From an uncultured Streptococcus sp. (GTDB taxonomy: Bacteria > Bacillota > Bacilli > Lactobacillales > Streptococcaceae), in assembly GCA_934196125.1 (NCBI GenBank), contig CAKPVT010000008.1:1-45947 (forward strand): a stretch of DNA of 45,947 nucleotides, given 5' to 3'. Shown piece after piece: positions 14,445 through 22,990 of the stretch. Within the stretch, counting starts at the first letter, position 1. Every line of letters begins with the position of its first letter. The notes below the pieces were generated by a model, which saw only the letters and a list, made by a program, of their open reading frames with translations, was not told where the DNA came from and did not search any database. A program made the position numbers and the translations under genes.

Positions 14445-14984
14445 ATGAGAGTTGTAGCAGGAAAATTTGGTGGGCGTCCTTTAAAGACGCTAGATGGAAA
14501 AATTACGCGCCCGACAACAGACAAGGTTAAAGGTGCTATTTTTAATATGATTGGTCCATTTTTTGATGGTGGACGTGTTTTAGACTTGTTTTCTGGTAGT
14601 GGAAGTCTAGCGATTGAAGCTATTTCACGCGGAATGGATGAAGCTGTGCTGGTTGAACGCAACCGTCAAGCGCAAGCTATTGTTTTAGAAAATATCAAAA
14701 TGACAAAGTCTGAGCAGCAATTTCACTTGTTAAAAATGGATGCTAATAAGGCAATTGGCGTTGTTAGTGGACAGTTTGATTTAGTGCTTTTAGACCCACC
14801 ATACGCTAAGGAAGAAATTGTCAAAAATATTACGGAATTAGAAGAAGCAGGGCTTTTGTCTGAGGATGTCATGCTGGTTTGTGAGACGGATAAGGATGTT
14901 GATTTACCAGAAGAAATTTCAAATTTTGGCATCTGGAAACAAAAAACATATGGCATTAGTAAGGTTACGGTATATGTTAGGTAG
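14445..14984 (+). CDS. rsmD: 16S rRNA (guanine-966-N2)-methyltransferase
   Basis: This 179-residue SAM-dependent enzyme methylates G966 of 16S rRNA in the assembled small subunit. MRVVAGKFGGRPL and TRPTTDKVKGAIFN are the family's N-terminal signature. The SAM motif DLFSGSGSLAIEAISRG and catalytic LLDPPYA follow. ATG 14445 matches the family's start; ATG 14436 overlaps the -10 box and is unlikely. No ribosome site is present, and the promoter position points to leaderless translation. It leads into coaD 32 bases later, as in many Firmicutes. Confidence 0.95.
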   Translation: MRVVAGKFGGRPLKTLDGKITRPTTDKVKGAIFNMIGPFFDGGRVLDLFSGSGSLAIEAISRGMDEAVLVERNRQAQAIVLENIKMTKSEQQFHLLKMDANKAIGVVSGQFDLVLLDPPYAKEEIVKNITELEEAGLLSEDVMLVCETDKDVDLPEEISNFGIWKQKTYGISKVTVYVR

Positions 14985-15016
14985 AATTGAGTGATTTTAT
15001 CACTAATGGAGGCGAT

Positions 15017-15514
15017 ATGGCTAAAATTGGTTTATTTACGGGGTCTTTTGATCCTGTGACAAATGGGCATCTTGATATCATAGCGCGTACAAGTAAGTTG
15101 TTTGATACACTTTTTGTGGGCATTTTTTACAATAAAGATAAGAATGGCTTCTTTAGCGTTGAAGAGAGACGGCAGATGTTAGAAGAAGCACTGCAAGAAT
15201 TTCCGAACGTAAAAGTGATTACGGCGCGTGATTCTTTGGTGGTGGATATTGCCAAGCGTTTAGAAGTTGCTTATCTCGTGCGTGGTCTCCGTAATGGGAA
15301 AGATTTAGAGTACGAGGCTGATTTAGCGTTTTATAATCATTATCTGGCGTCAGAGATTGAGAGTGTTTTTTTATTGAGCTCTCCTGATTTGGTTCATGTC
15401 TCATCAAGTCGCATCCGTGAATTGATTTATTTCCATTCAGATATTTCAGATTTTGTGCCAACAAGTGTTGTCAAAAAAGTGGAGGAAAAATATGGCAATC
15501 TTAAAAAGATTTAA
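15017..15514 (+). CDS. coaD: phosphopantetheine adenylyltransferase
   Basis: This 165-residue enzyme transfers AMP from ATP to 4'-phosphopantetheine, the penultimate step of CoA synthesis. GSFDPVTNGHLDII holds the (T/H)xGH nucleotidyltransferase motif, and VSSSRIRE is the second nucleotide-binding motif. Length is normal. ATG 15017 follows GGAGG. It overlaps the start of the downstream protease gene by 23 bases, so translation is probably coupled. It belongs to the rsmD-coaD-sepM transcription unit. Confidence 0.97.
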   Translation: MAKIGLFTGSFDPVTNGHLDIIARTSKLFDTLFVGIFYNKDKNGFFSVEERRQMLEEALQEFPNVKVITARDSLVVDIAKRLEVAYLVRGLRNGKDLEYEADLAFYNHYLASEIESVFLLSSPDLVHVSSSRIRELIYFHSDISDFVPTSVVKKVEEKYGNLKKI

Positions 15515-16577
15515 AGAGATTTTGAAAAAGTTGGGTCGTATTTTATATCGCTTTAAGTGGTGGATGTTAGGTGTTGTAGGCATTGTTTTCTTACTATTTA
15601 GCTTGTTGTATCCGCTTGATTACTATATTGAAATGCCTGGTGGTGCTTATGATATTCGTAGCGTTTTAACGGTTGATAATAAGGAAGATGACGAAGATGG
15701 CTCTTATAATTTTGTGGCTGTCACGGTTAGTCAGGTGACCTTGGCACAATTGGTTTATGCTTGGTTAACTCCCTACACGGAAATTTCGACAGCTGCAGCT
15801 GTGACTGGTGGTTATAGCAATGCTGATTATCTTCGTATCAATGAGTATTATATGGAAACCTCTCAAAATACAGCGACTTATCAAGCCCTAACCTTAGCAG
15901 GAAAGGAAGCGACGCTTGATTATCAAGGGGTTTATGTTTTAAATGTTAGTGATAATTCGACGTTTAAAGGGATTTTGAATATCGCTGATACGGTAACTGG
16001 GGTTAACGGTCAGACATTTAACAGCTCGGCAGAATTAATGGCCTATGTGGCTGATTTGGATTTAGGGTCTGAGGTAACAGTTCAATATACATCAGACGGC
16101 GAAGCAAAAGAAGCCACAGGAAAAATTATCGAATTGTCAAATGGAAAAAATGGTATCGGAATCGGTTTGGTAGATCATACGTCGGTGTCATCAGATGTTG
16201 ATGTTGATTTTGATACGAGTGGTGTCGGTGGTCCAAGTGCTGGTTTGATGTTTACGCTTGATATTTATGACCAATTAAATAGTGAAGATTTGCGTAAAGG
16301 TCGTAAAATTGCTGGTACAGGTACGATTGAATCAGATGGTTCAGTCGGGGATATTGGTGGCGCAGCACTTAAAGTTGTTGCTGCTGCTAAAGCTGGTGCG
16401 GATATTTTCTTTGTCCCAAATAACCCTGTGGATGAGGAAACATTGAAAAAAGATCCTGATGCGAAAACGAACTATGAAGAAGCTGTCGAAGCTGCTAAAG
16501 ACCTCGATACCGATATGAAAATCGTCCCAGTAACAACCGTCCAAGAAGCAATTGACTATCTACGAAACAATGATTAA
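15492..16577 (+). CDS. sepM: SepM/YlbL-type membrane-anchored PDZ and Lon-like serine protease
   Basis: This 361-residue protein has one N-terminal membrane anchor (about 24-45, after a basic cytoplasmic start), an extracellular PDZ-like domain (around 130-215), and a C-terminal Lon-type protease domain with the Ser-Lys dyad S249 (GGPSAG) and K294 (AALKVVAA). In S. mutans the orthologue SepM trims the competence-stimulating peptide. Whether that is its job here depends on a CSP that is not in this window. GGAGG precedes ATG 15492 inside the end of coaD. A terminator follows. Confidence 0.88.
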   Translation: MAILKRFKEILKKLGRILYRFKWWMLGVVGIVFLLFSLLYPLDYYIEMPGGAYDIRSVLTVDNKEDDEDGSYNFVAVTVSQVTLAQLVYAWLTPYTEISTAAAVTGGYSNADYLRINEYYMETSQNTATYQALTLAGKEATLDYQGVYVLNVSDNSTFKGILNIADTVTGVNGQTFNSSAELMAYVADLDLGSEVTVQYTSDGEAKEATGKIIELSNGKNGIGIGLVDHTSVSSDVDVDFDTSGVGGPSAGLMFTLDIYDQLNSEDLRKGRKIAGTGTIESDGSVGDIGGAALKVVAAAKAGADIFFVPNNPVDEETLKKDPDAKTNYEEAVEAAKDLDTDMKIVPVTTVQEAIDYLRNND

Positions 16578-16581
16578 AACG

Positions 16582-16613
16582 AAATCATCTCTGTGAATAC
16601 GGAGATGTTTTTT
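16582..16613 (+). terminator. terminator of the rsmD-coaD-sepM unit
   Basis: CATCTC pairs with GAGATG around ten bases, followed by six T, shortly after the sepM stop. Confidence 0.8.
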
Positions 16614-16705
16614 GTTCACTTTAAATTAATTTTTTCTTAAGCTTCATTGGGTAAAATTTCCTTAAAATGTAGCAGTAGATTAGTAACAATAGATAGGAGG
16701 GAGCT

Positions 16706-16960
16706 ATGACGAACTGGCAAAAGCGATTTGTGATTTGGTTTAATCTTGCCATTTTATTTATATTTTTAGATGTGACTTTGTTGATATTTATTCGGTCGAT
16801 TAATAGCGATGGTGTTTATCAGACAATGGAAATGAAATGGCTAACGTTCTCAATGTGGATTCTCTGTTATGCTTTTGTTTGGACGTGTCAGGGTGTGGGG
16901 TATATGTTTTTTAAACATATTAAACAAGTAAGAAAACAAGAAGATAGGCATGTGATTTAA
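16706..16960 (+). CDS. small membrane protein, unknown function
   Basis: This 84-residue protein has two strongly hydrophobic segments (about 8-28 and 48-70), a short loop containing NSDGVYQTMEMK, and a basic C-terminal tail (KHIKQVRKQEDRH). The start is clear: AGGAGGGA lies five bases before ATG 16706. It is a single gene between terminators. I do not recognise a family. A two-span integral membrane protein with both ends inside is likely from the charge distribution. Confidence 0.72.
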   Translation: MTNWQKRFVIWFNLAILFIFLDVTLLIFIRSINSDGVYQTMEMKWLTFSMWILCYAFVWTCQGVGYMFFKHIKQVRKQEDRHVI

Positions 16961-16969
16961 TATGAGATA

Positions 16970-17003
16970 ATGAGTTGGATTTACAGAATCTGATTCATTT
17001 TTT
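16970..17003. terminator. terminator after the small membrane protein
   Basis: ATGAGTTGGATT pairs with AATCTGATTCAT (including three G-U pairs), followed by six T. Confidence 0.65.
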
Positions 17004-17033
17004 ATGCTTAGTTTAATAAAAATAATATTTTAA

Positions 17034-17180
17034 AAATTCTTTGCAGAACTAATTGGGACATTTGTTTTTCTTGGGATAGGAGCAGATAGTGTTGTTGGCT
17101 ATGCGTCGATTGCATTAGCATTTGTTTTAACGATTGTGAGTTTTGCTTACAGTATTGGTATAGTTTTTGGTTTTTTTGAT
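17034..17180 (+). pseudogene. aquaporin/glycerol facilitator (MIP) N-terminal remnant
   Basis: The frame reads KFFAELIGTFVFLGIGADSV then SIALAFVLTIVSFAYSIG, which is the first two helices of the MIP family. TAA stands where the ATG should be, and the conserved NPA segment that normally follows at once is missing. The rest of the gene is deleted, and the frame runs on into the region before the phosphatase gene. It is non-functional. Confidence 0.72.
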
Positions 17181-17225
17181 GAAAATGGCTTAAAAGCGCT
17201 AGAATATCACTATTTACGCGGAAAA

Positions 17226-17234
17226 TGCTATAAT
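17226..17234 (+). promoter_or_regulatory. extended -10 promoter of the 5'-nucleotidase-like gene, implying a leaderless mRNA
   Basis: TGCTATAAT ends seven bases before the A of ATG 17241. There is no ribosome site between, and no -35 match at the normal distance. Confidence 0.6.
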
Positions 17235-17240
17235 AAAATT

Positions 17241-18566
17241 ATGACAGAAAAGCTAACGATTTTACATTTAAATGATTGGCATTCGCATTTTGAAACCTAT
17301 CCAAGATTAAAACGATTCTTCCAAGATTATGCTGACCAAGATGCTGAGGTTATCAAGATTGATGTTGGTGACAATATTGATCGTTGGCATCCGATGACCG
17401 ATGCAACGCAAGGAAAATATAATGTTCAATTGATGAATGATCTAGGTATTGATTTTGCGACAATTGGGAATAACGAAGGCATTGGACTGGCTAAAACGAT
17501 GCTCAATCAAGTCTACGAAAGTGCCAATTTTGATGTGATTTTAGGAAATTTAGAGGATGAAGCTGGGCGTCCAACATGGGCTAAGCCTTACAAAATTTAT
17601 GAGACAGCTCTTGGGACAAAGATTGTCTTTTTAGCCTATACTTTTCCTTATTACTTAACGTATCATCCAGGTGGTTGGCAAGTGCTGGACCCAATCACAT
17701 GCTTAAAGCGTGATTTGGAAATTCCAGAGATCAAATCAGCAGATTTCCATATTTTATTGAGTCATCTTGGTTTGCCATTGGATGAAAAAATCACTGCAGA
17801 AGTGCCAGAAATTGACTTGATTATTGGTGCTCACACGCATCATGTCTTTGAGGACGGTGCTTGTCTTAACGGTACTTATTTAGCGGCTGCTGGGAAATAT
17901 GGTCAGTTTGCTGGTGAAATCAACTTGACCTTTGAGCACCGTGAGCTGAGCGATATCACCATTCATGTCCACGAAACGAGTCATATGCCAAGTAAGCCTG
18001 GTGATAAAGAATGGATAGAAACAGTTGAAGCGAATGGTAGCAAACTGTTAAGCCAAGAAGTAGTCAAATCTTTTGACCATGAATTAAGCCTTGATGAGTC
18101 ATGTCAAATCGTTATGGCAGCAATGAAAGAATACGCTAATGCAGATATTGCCATGATAAATTCTGGTTTAGTGGTGAACCCATTTTCTAAAAAGGTCACC
18201 AAGGATACACTACACCATTCCTTACCACATCAAATGCGCTTGGCAAGACTAGAAGTGACGACTGACGAATTAACGACGATTTGCCAAGACGTCTTTTCAC
18301 AAGCAGAATTGTTAGCTAATCAACAAATCCGCGGCATGGGCTTTCGCGGAAAGGAATTTGGTAGGGTTTTAACTAGCGGCTTTGATTACAAAAATGGAAA
18401 AATAGTGTATAATAAAAAGGTTACGAATGAAAAGGACACTATCAGTTTAGTCTTAGTTGACCAATATTACTTTGCACGTTATTTTGAGGCCATAAAATCT
18501 CACCAAGCAGAGTTACTTTTTCCCGAATTACTACGTGAACTGGTAGAGACCTACCTTAAAAAATAA
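17241..18566 (+). CDS. bifunctional metallophosphatase/5'-nucleotidase (UshA/YunD-like)
   Basis: This 441-residue protein has an N-terminal calcineurin-like phosphoesterase domain with the metal-binding motifs LHLNDWHSH, DVGDN, GNNE and GAHTHH, and a C-terminal 5'-nucleotidase domain (about 270-430). It has no signal peptide or cell-wall anchor, so unlike UshA it is probably cytoplasmic, as is B. subtilis YunD. Likely substrates are nucleotides or related phosphoesters. ATG 17241 is preferred over any start inside the aquaporin remnant upstream, because the -10 box sits just before it. yutD follows after 31 bases. Confidence 0.87.
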   Translation: MTEKLTILHLNDWHSHFETYPRLKRFFQDYADQDAEVIKIDVGDNIDRWHPMTDATQGKYNVQLMNDLGIDFATIGNNEGIGLAKTMLNQVYESANFDVILGNLEDEAGRPTWAKPYKIYETALGTKIVFLAYTFPYYLTYHPGGWQVLDPITCLKRDLEIPEIKSADFHILLSHLGLPLDEKITAEVPEIDLIIGAHTHHVFEDGACLNGTYLAAAGKYGQFAGEINLTFEHRELSDITIHVHETSHMPSKPGDKEWIETVEANGSKLLSQEVVKSFDHELSLDESCQIVMAAMKEYANADIAMINSGLVVNPFSKKVTKDTLHHSLPHQMRLARLEVTTDELTTICQDVFSQAELLANQQIRGMGFRGKEFGRVLTSGFDYKNGKIVYNKKVTNEKDTISLVLVDQYYFARYFEAIKSHQAELLFPELLRELVETYLKK

Positions 18567-18597
18567 TATGAATTTTAGCGATTAAGAGAGGCGACCG

Positions 18598-19155
18598 ATG
18601 AGAAAAGATATCTCTCCTGAAATGTACAATTACAATAAATTTCCTGGTCTGCAATTTGTGGCGTTCTCTGACCGTGTCAAGAGTGATGATATTGAATTGT
18701 TAATTTTGAAAAATGAGAAGAATGCTTTTGATGCAACTGTTTTTAGTCAACGTTTTTCAGAAATTTTACTAAAATACGATTATATTGTCGGTGATTGGGG
18801 AAATGAACAGTTACGTTTGAAGGGATTTTACAAGGATGACCGAGATGTTAAGAAAATAAATCGAATCTCACGTCTAGACGATTACATTAAGGAATATTGT
18901 AATTTTGGTTGTGCTTATTTTGTGCTTGAAAATATAGAGCCGCGTCGTGTTAAATCTAACGACGATAAGCCAACGAAACGTCATAAATCACAAAAACGCT
19001 TATCACAGAAAAAGAAATCAGAACCTAAAAAATCTGACCGCTCGGCAAATAAACATTTTAAGAGCCAAAAACCTAAAGATACAAAAGTACGTGGTGAACG
19101 TCAACAAAAACGAGAACAACAAAAAGAAATTCAATCGGCAAAAAACAATTTGTGA
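18598..19155 (+). CDS. yutD: YutD family protein
   Basis: This 185-residue protein has a folded N-terminal domain (residues 1-115) of the YutD family, with YDYIVGDWGNEQLRLKGFY as the conserved core, and a very basic Lys/Arg/Ser/Gln-rich tail (about 118-185) that is probably disordered. GAGAGG precedes the ATG. The gene order nucleotidase-yutD-rlmN resembles the yun/yut neighbourhoods of other Firmicutes. The function is unknown; the basic tail suggests RNA or DNA contact, which is inference only. Confidence 0.85.
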   Translation: MRKDISPEMYNYNKFPGLQFVAFSDRVKSDDIELLILKNEKNAFDATVFSQRFSEILLKYDYIVGDWGNEQLRLKGFYKDDRDVKKINRISRLDDYIKEYCNFGCAYFVLENIEPRRVKSNDDKPTKRHKSQKRLSQKKKSEPKKSDRSANKHFKSQKPKDTKVRGERQQKREQQKEIQSAKNNL

Positions 19156-19196
19156 TTCGCCGAAAAGAGAAATAGGAAGGATTTGGTATTTACAGA

Positions 19197-20303
19197 ATGC
19201 AAACAGAAACTAAGGACATGAAGCCCTCGATTTACGGTTTAACACGTGATGAATTGATTGAATGGGCGGTCGAACACGGGGAAAAGAAATTCCGTGCGAC
19301 ACAAATTTGGAATTGGCTTTACCGTAAACGTGTCCAATCTTTTGAAGAAATGACAAACATCTCAAAAGATTTTATTGCTGTTTTGAATGAAAACTTCTGC
19401 GTGAATCCTTTGAAACAACGTGTGGTTCAAGAAGCTTCTGACGGAACAGTCAAATATTTGTTTGAATTGCCTGATGGCATGTTGATTGAAACAGTATTGA
19501 TGCGCCAACATTATGGCTTATCAGTCTGTGTGACATCACAAGTTGGTTGTAACATGGGGTGCTCATTCTGCGCTAGCGGATTGATAAAAAAACAGCGTGA
19601 TTTGACAAGTGGCGAAATTACATCACAAATCATGATGGTACAAAAATATTTTGATGAACGTGGTCAAGATGAGCGTGTGAGTCACGTGGTTGTCATGGGA
19701 ATTGGTGAACCATTTGACAATTACAACAATGTTTTACGCTTCCTACGTACGATTAATGATGACAATGGTTTAGCAATTGGTGCGCGTCATATTACGGTTT
19801 CAACATCAGGTTTAGCACATAAAATCCGTGATTTTGCCCATGAAAGCTTGCAAGTGAACCTTGCTGTGTCACTTCACGCGCCAAACAACGAATTGCGTTC
19901 ACAAATCATGCGTGTTAACCGTTCATTCCCACTTGAAAAACTTTTTGCAGCGATTGAATATTACGTTGAAACAACAAATCGTCGTGTGACATTTGAGTAT
20001 ATCATGCTAAATGAAGTCAATGATTTTCCAGAAAATGCGCAAGAATTGGCTGATTTGACGAAGAAAATCCGCAAGTTGTCTTATATTAACCTGATTCCGT
20101 ACAATCCCGTATCAGAGCATGATCAATACAGCCGTTCAAGTAAAGAACGTGTAGCTGCTTTTTACGATGTTCTCAAGAAAAATGGGGTTAACTGTGTCGT
20201 TCGTCAAGAACACGGAACTGATATTGATGCAGCTTGTGGACAGTTGCGTTCAAATACTATGAAACGTGACCGTCAAAAAGCTGTTGCTGAAAAAACAAAC
20301 TAA
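19197..20303 (+). CDS. rlmN: dual-specificity 23S rRNA/tRNA adenine-C2 methyltransferase
   Basis: This radical-SAM enzyme of 368 residues methylates A2503 of 23S rRNA (and A37 of some tRNAs). The iron-sulfur cluster motif CxxxCxxC is C118, C122 and C125, and the resolving cysteine is C347 in DAACGQLR. ATG 19197 is the first start; ATG 19215 is also possible. It overlaps the vanZ-like gene by up to one base. The spacing after yutD (41 bases, no terminator) suggests the two are co-transcribed. Confidence 0.96.
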   Translation: MQTETKDMKPSIYGLTRDELIEWAVEHGEKKFRATQIWNWLYRKRVQSFEEMTNISKDFIAVLNENFCVNPLKQRVVQEASDGTVKYLFELPDGMLIETVLMRQHYGLSVCVTSQVGCNMGCSFCASGLIKKQRDLTSGEITSQIMMVQKYFDERGQDERVSHVVVMGIGEPFDNYNNVLRFLRTINDDNGLAIGARHITVSTSGLAHKIRDFAHESLQVNLAVSLHAPNNELRSQIMRVNRSFPLEKLFAAIEYYVETTNRRVTFEYIMLNEVNDFPENAQELADLTKKIRKLSYINLIPYNPVSEHDQYSRSSKERVAAFYDVLKKNGVNCVVRQEHGTDIDAACGQLRSNTMKRDRQKAVAEKTN

Positions 20304-20830
20304 TGATGTCAAGATTTTTGGATAAGACTGCTGAATCAACACCATTGGGACGTCGGATTATAAAGGTGCTTGTGGTTTTATACGCCATAGCCATTTGTTT
20401 GATGTGCTTTAGCCCACAAACGACCATTGATGGCATTGAAACACCAAATATCATTTATTACGGTCGTTTACGTTTCTTGCTTGTGCCGTTTAACACGTTT
20501 GTTGGGTTTAGCCAATTAGACGGATTTTTGGAGATTTTTTGGGTAATTGCGCAAAATGTGATGAATATTTTTCTGCTTTTTCCCTTAATGCTAGGGGTGG
20601 TAGCATTATGTCCGAAATTGAGAACGTGGAAAAGAGCTACGTTATTGGCGTTTATTATCAGCCTTTGCATTGAAACTACGCAGATTGTGGTGGATTTGCT
20701 ATACAATGCTAATCGTGTTTTTGAAATTGATGACCTTTGGACAAATACCTTGGGTGGTTTGCTAGCCTTTTTAGCTTATCAGTGGTTTGTCAAACGATAT
20801 CAGAAATCTCAAAAAGCAATTAGGTTATAA
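20303..20830 (+). CDS. VanZ-like membrane protein
   Basis: This 175-residue protein has four hydrophobic segments (about 20-40, 78-100, 110-130, 145-165) and the VanZ-family pattern: FSPQT near the first helix, N-x-F-LFPLMLG, and ETTQ...R.FEIDDLWTNTLGG in the second half. It is chromosomal and has no glycopeptide-resistance partners, so a resistance role should not be assumed. Translation probably couples to rlmN, since the start codon overlaps its stop; ATG 20306 is an alternative. Confidence 0.83.
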   Translation: MMSRFLDKTAESTPLGRRIIKVLVVLYAIAICLMCFSPQTTIDGIETPNIIYYGRLRFLLVPFNTFVGFSQLDGFLEIFWVIAQNVMNIFLLFPLMLGVVALCPKLRTWKRATLLAFIISLCIETTQIVVDLLYNANRVFEIDDLWTNTLGGLLAFLAYQWFVKRYQKSQKAIRL

Positions 20831-20838
20831 AGAGTGAG

Positions 20839-20992
20839 ATGACGAATAATATTAGATTAAAGGTTACAGAACTTATAGATGATGTTGAGGATGGATTTTT
20901 AACCAAAGTTTCTAATTAATATCGGCTTTTTAGATGATAGAGATGCATCAATAGTCGAAAGTTTTTCATCTTATACAAATGCTAAAACGTAA
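20839..20992 (+). pseudogene. short broken frame of unknown origin
   Basis: ATG 20839 opens MTNNIRLKVTELIDDVEDGF, which ends at TAA 20917. A second frame continues directly with IGFLDDRDASIVESFSSYTN before stopping at 20992. The two halves read like one small acidic protein split by a frameshift. No family is recognised. Confidence 0.35.
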
Positions 20993-21056
20993 TGATGTGT
21001 CAAATAATTAAAAAATTAGCGAATTGGAAGAAAAGCAAATATATAATATTACTAGA

Positions 21057-21065
21057 TGGTATAAT
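21057..21065 (+). promoter_or_regulatory. extended -10 promoter of the DUF998-type gene, implying a leaderless mRNA
   Basis: TGGTATAAT ends seven bases before the A of ATG 21072, with GATGAT between and no ribosome site. Confidence 0.6.
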
Positions 21066-21071
21066 GATGAT

Positions 21072-22235
21072 ATGAACAAAGAAAGATTGCATATTGTTTT
21101 AAACAAAGACATTATTGACCAGTTGAATCTTGCTAGTGGGCAGGAGCTGGAAGCCGAGTTATACGCTGATAAATTAGTGCTACAAAGAGAAGAAGAACCT
21201 GAACGGCGTACCCTTTCGAGTTGGGTATTAATTATTGCGACTGTTTTGCTGAGTGTGGTCTTTTTTGCCATTAGTTCTATGCAAAATAGGAGCCAGATTT
21301 TATTGGTTGGCGACTACTCGATTATCACCTTTTTGATTGGCTTTGGTGGGGTGCTTGGAATGGCAATTTTCACCATTAGCTTCATTCTCAACCGTCATCT
21401 GTTTCTGGGTGGGCTGAAAGCGCATGTTTTCTGGCGGATGCTTCCCATCATCATCATGTCCTTTACGGTTATTTTGTTGTTAGCTTTATTAGTCTTTGGC
21501 TGGCTGCTAGAGCAGATTTTTACAGGAGCGTCTTTTGATAAATTAACAGCTACCTTGATTTTAGGAGTTTCGATTTATGCTGTAAGTGTGCTTTTGGGGC
21601 AAATAGCAGAGCAGATTAGATCGACTTGGTTGACGACAGTATTTACGGTTATTATGATTAGTGGTGTCTTTATTTCCATGGCAACCAATAGTTCATTGCA
21701 ATGGTGGCACTTTAATCTTAGTTTTTTAGGAACAAAAGAAGCTAAAGACAGTTGGCAATTCAATTTGACCTTAATGTTGTCGGCGCTGATTTTAGTTGCC
21801 TTGGTTGATTATCTTTTTGTCGCTCTCGGTGAAAAATATGGCAGAAATTGGAAATTACGACTGATGCGCGTGATGCTAACCATGCTAGGGATTGATTTGG
21901 GTGCTGTTGGCTATTTTCCAAATAATGCCAGCTCACATCTTTTGCATACTCGTGTGGCTGGTTACTTGGTTTTTATTATCATTGCCTTGATTATCAGTGT
22001 CAAATGGCTTTTGCCAAATGTGACCCGAGATTTTCTGGTAATGTCTTATGTGATTGGCGGCATGTTGGTTGGGCTACAAGTAGCTTTTGAAGTTGTTCAT
22101 TATTTGTCCTTAACAGCATTTGAAATGAGTGCTTTCTTGTTAGCATTTACGTGGTTGATTAGGCTCATTAATCATTTAGAACGCCTACTCGTCCCAGAAA
22201 AGAAAATCATGACTGTTACACTTGAATCATTTTAA
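21072..22235 (+). CDS. DUF998-like polytopic membrane protein with an AbrB-like N-terminal segment
   Basis: This 387-residue protein begins with about 45 residues shaped like a SpoVT/AbrB swapped-hairpin element (LHIVLNKDIIDQLNLASGQE, then ELYADKLVLQ). After a short charged linker there are about nine to ten transmembrane helices, in two groups separated by the GTKEAKDSW loop. The C-terminal half resembles DUF998 proteins. ATG 21072 fits the N-terminal domain; the longer frame from 21024 would overlap the promoter. It is a single gene followed by a terminator. A membrane-held DNA-binding element is possible but unproven. Confidence 0.7.
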   Translation: MNKERLHIVLNKDIIDQLNLASGQELEAELYADKLVLQREEEPERRTLSSWVLIIATVLLSVVFFAISSMQNRSQILLVGDYSIITFLIGFGGVLGMAIFTISFILNRHLFLGGLKAHVFWRMLPIIIMSFTVILLLALLVFGWLLEQIFTGASFDKLTATLILGVSIYAVSVLLGQIAEQIRSTWLTTVFTVIMISGVFISMATNSSLQWWHFNLSFLGTKEAKDSWQFNLTLMLSALILVALVDYLFVALGEKYGRNWKLRLMRVMLTMLGIDLGAVGYFPNNASSHLLHTRVAGYLVFIIIALIISVKWLLPNVTRDFLVMSYVIGGMLVGLQVAFEVVHYLSLTAFEMSAFLLAFTWLIRLINHLERLLVPEKKIMTVTLESF

Positions 22236-22248
22236 TCTTTTTAACATT

Positions 22249-22305
22249 ATCTCTAAGCTTTTAGTCTGAAAATACGGATGACTAGTGGCTTGGAGATATT
22301 TTTTC
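22249..22305 (+). terminator. terminator of the DUF998-type gene
   Basis: ATCTCTAAGC pairs with GCTTGGAGAT (one G-U) over a long loop, followed by a T run. Confidence 0.7.
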
Positions 22306-22394
22306 ACATTAAAGCTCTTTTAGTGGCAAAAAAACGTGCATTTTGGTGAGAAAAGTTATATTTTTTGGTAAAAATTCTTGATAATGAGAAAAAT

Positions 22395-22672
22395 GGTGGG
22401 TATGATGTTAATCAATCAGAAAGTAACAAGGATTTGCTTACAGGGAGCCCGTGGTTGCTGTGAACGGGTAGCAGGTGGTTGTGAAATTGGGCTGATGGTA
22501 TATTGTTGAAGATAAGAATAGTTTTCAGGTGAGTACCCCTTATTGTGCAGCTCCTTGCTAGAGGAGATAGAGATGACGGAGTATGATTTTCCGTTAAATT
22601 GAGGTGGCACCGCGCTAACTAGCTTTAGACGCCCTCACACAGGACTTTTTTCTGTGTGGGGGTTTTTGTTTA
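22395..22672 (+). promoter_or_regulatory. T-box riboswitch, tRNA-Trp type
   Basis: The leader has a T-box core TGGCACCGCG at 22605-22614 and a terminator at 22632-22667 (CCCTCACACAG with CTGTGTGGGGG, then five T). A TGG codon at 22496-22498 sits in the expected specifier region (GCTGATGGTAT). It controls chorismate mutase and the remains of the trp operon. The leader looks intact although most of the operon is gone. Confidence 0.88.
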
Positions 22673-22689
22673 AAAATGGAGAAGAGGTA

Positions 22690-22977
22690 ATGAGAGATTT
22701 AGCAGCAGTTCGTCAAGAAATAGATAAGATAGACGAACACTTAATCACATATTTAGCTAAACGACAGCGTTTAGTTGAAGAAGCAGGGCTCCTAAAACCT
22801 AAAAATGACACTCAAGCGGTAAATGCACAAGAACGTGTTGAAGAAGTCATTAGAAATTGTTGCGAGCGTGCACGAGCAGCAAATTTATCTCCTTGCGTTG
22901 CAGAAACTATCTGGCGAACGATGATTGGAGCGTTTATAGCGTTAGAGACAGAAGTAAATAGTCAGTCAAAAAAATAG
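22690..22977 (+). CDS. chorismate mutase (AroQ type)
   Basis: This 95-residue helical protein matches the AroQ-class mutase, which turns chorismate into prephenate: LAAVRQEIDKIDEHLITYLAKR, then the conserved Lys/Arg residues in KPKN and QERV, and the C-terminal IWRTMIGAFIALE helix. GAAGAGG precedes ATG 22690. It is the first gene after the tryptophan T-box and stands 13 bases before the truncated trpE. Control of a phenylalanine/tyrosine-branch enzyme by tRNA-Trp makes sense for branch-point balance, but here the tryptophan branch is lost. Confidence 0.85.
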   Translation: MRDLAAVRQEIDKIDEHLITYLAKRQRLVEEAGLLKPKNDTQAVNAQERVEEVIRNCCERARAANLSPCVAETIWRTMIGAFIALETEVNSQSKK

Positions 22978-22990
22978 AAAAGAGTTTTTT

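Noticed and set aside
17136..17240. Longer start for the 5'-nucleotidase-like gene
   Set aside because: The extra sequence is aquaporin remnant, and the -10 box lies within it, just before ATG 17241.
20303..20830. VanZ-like gene as a glycopeptide resistance determinant
   Set aside because: VanZ-like membrane proteins are common in streptococcal chromosomes, and no vanHAX or vanRS genes are present.
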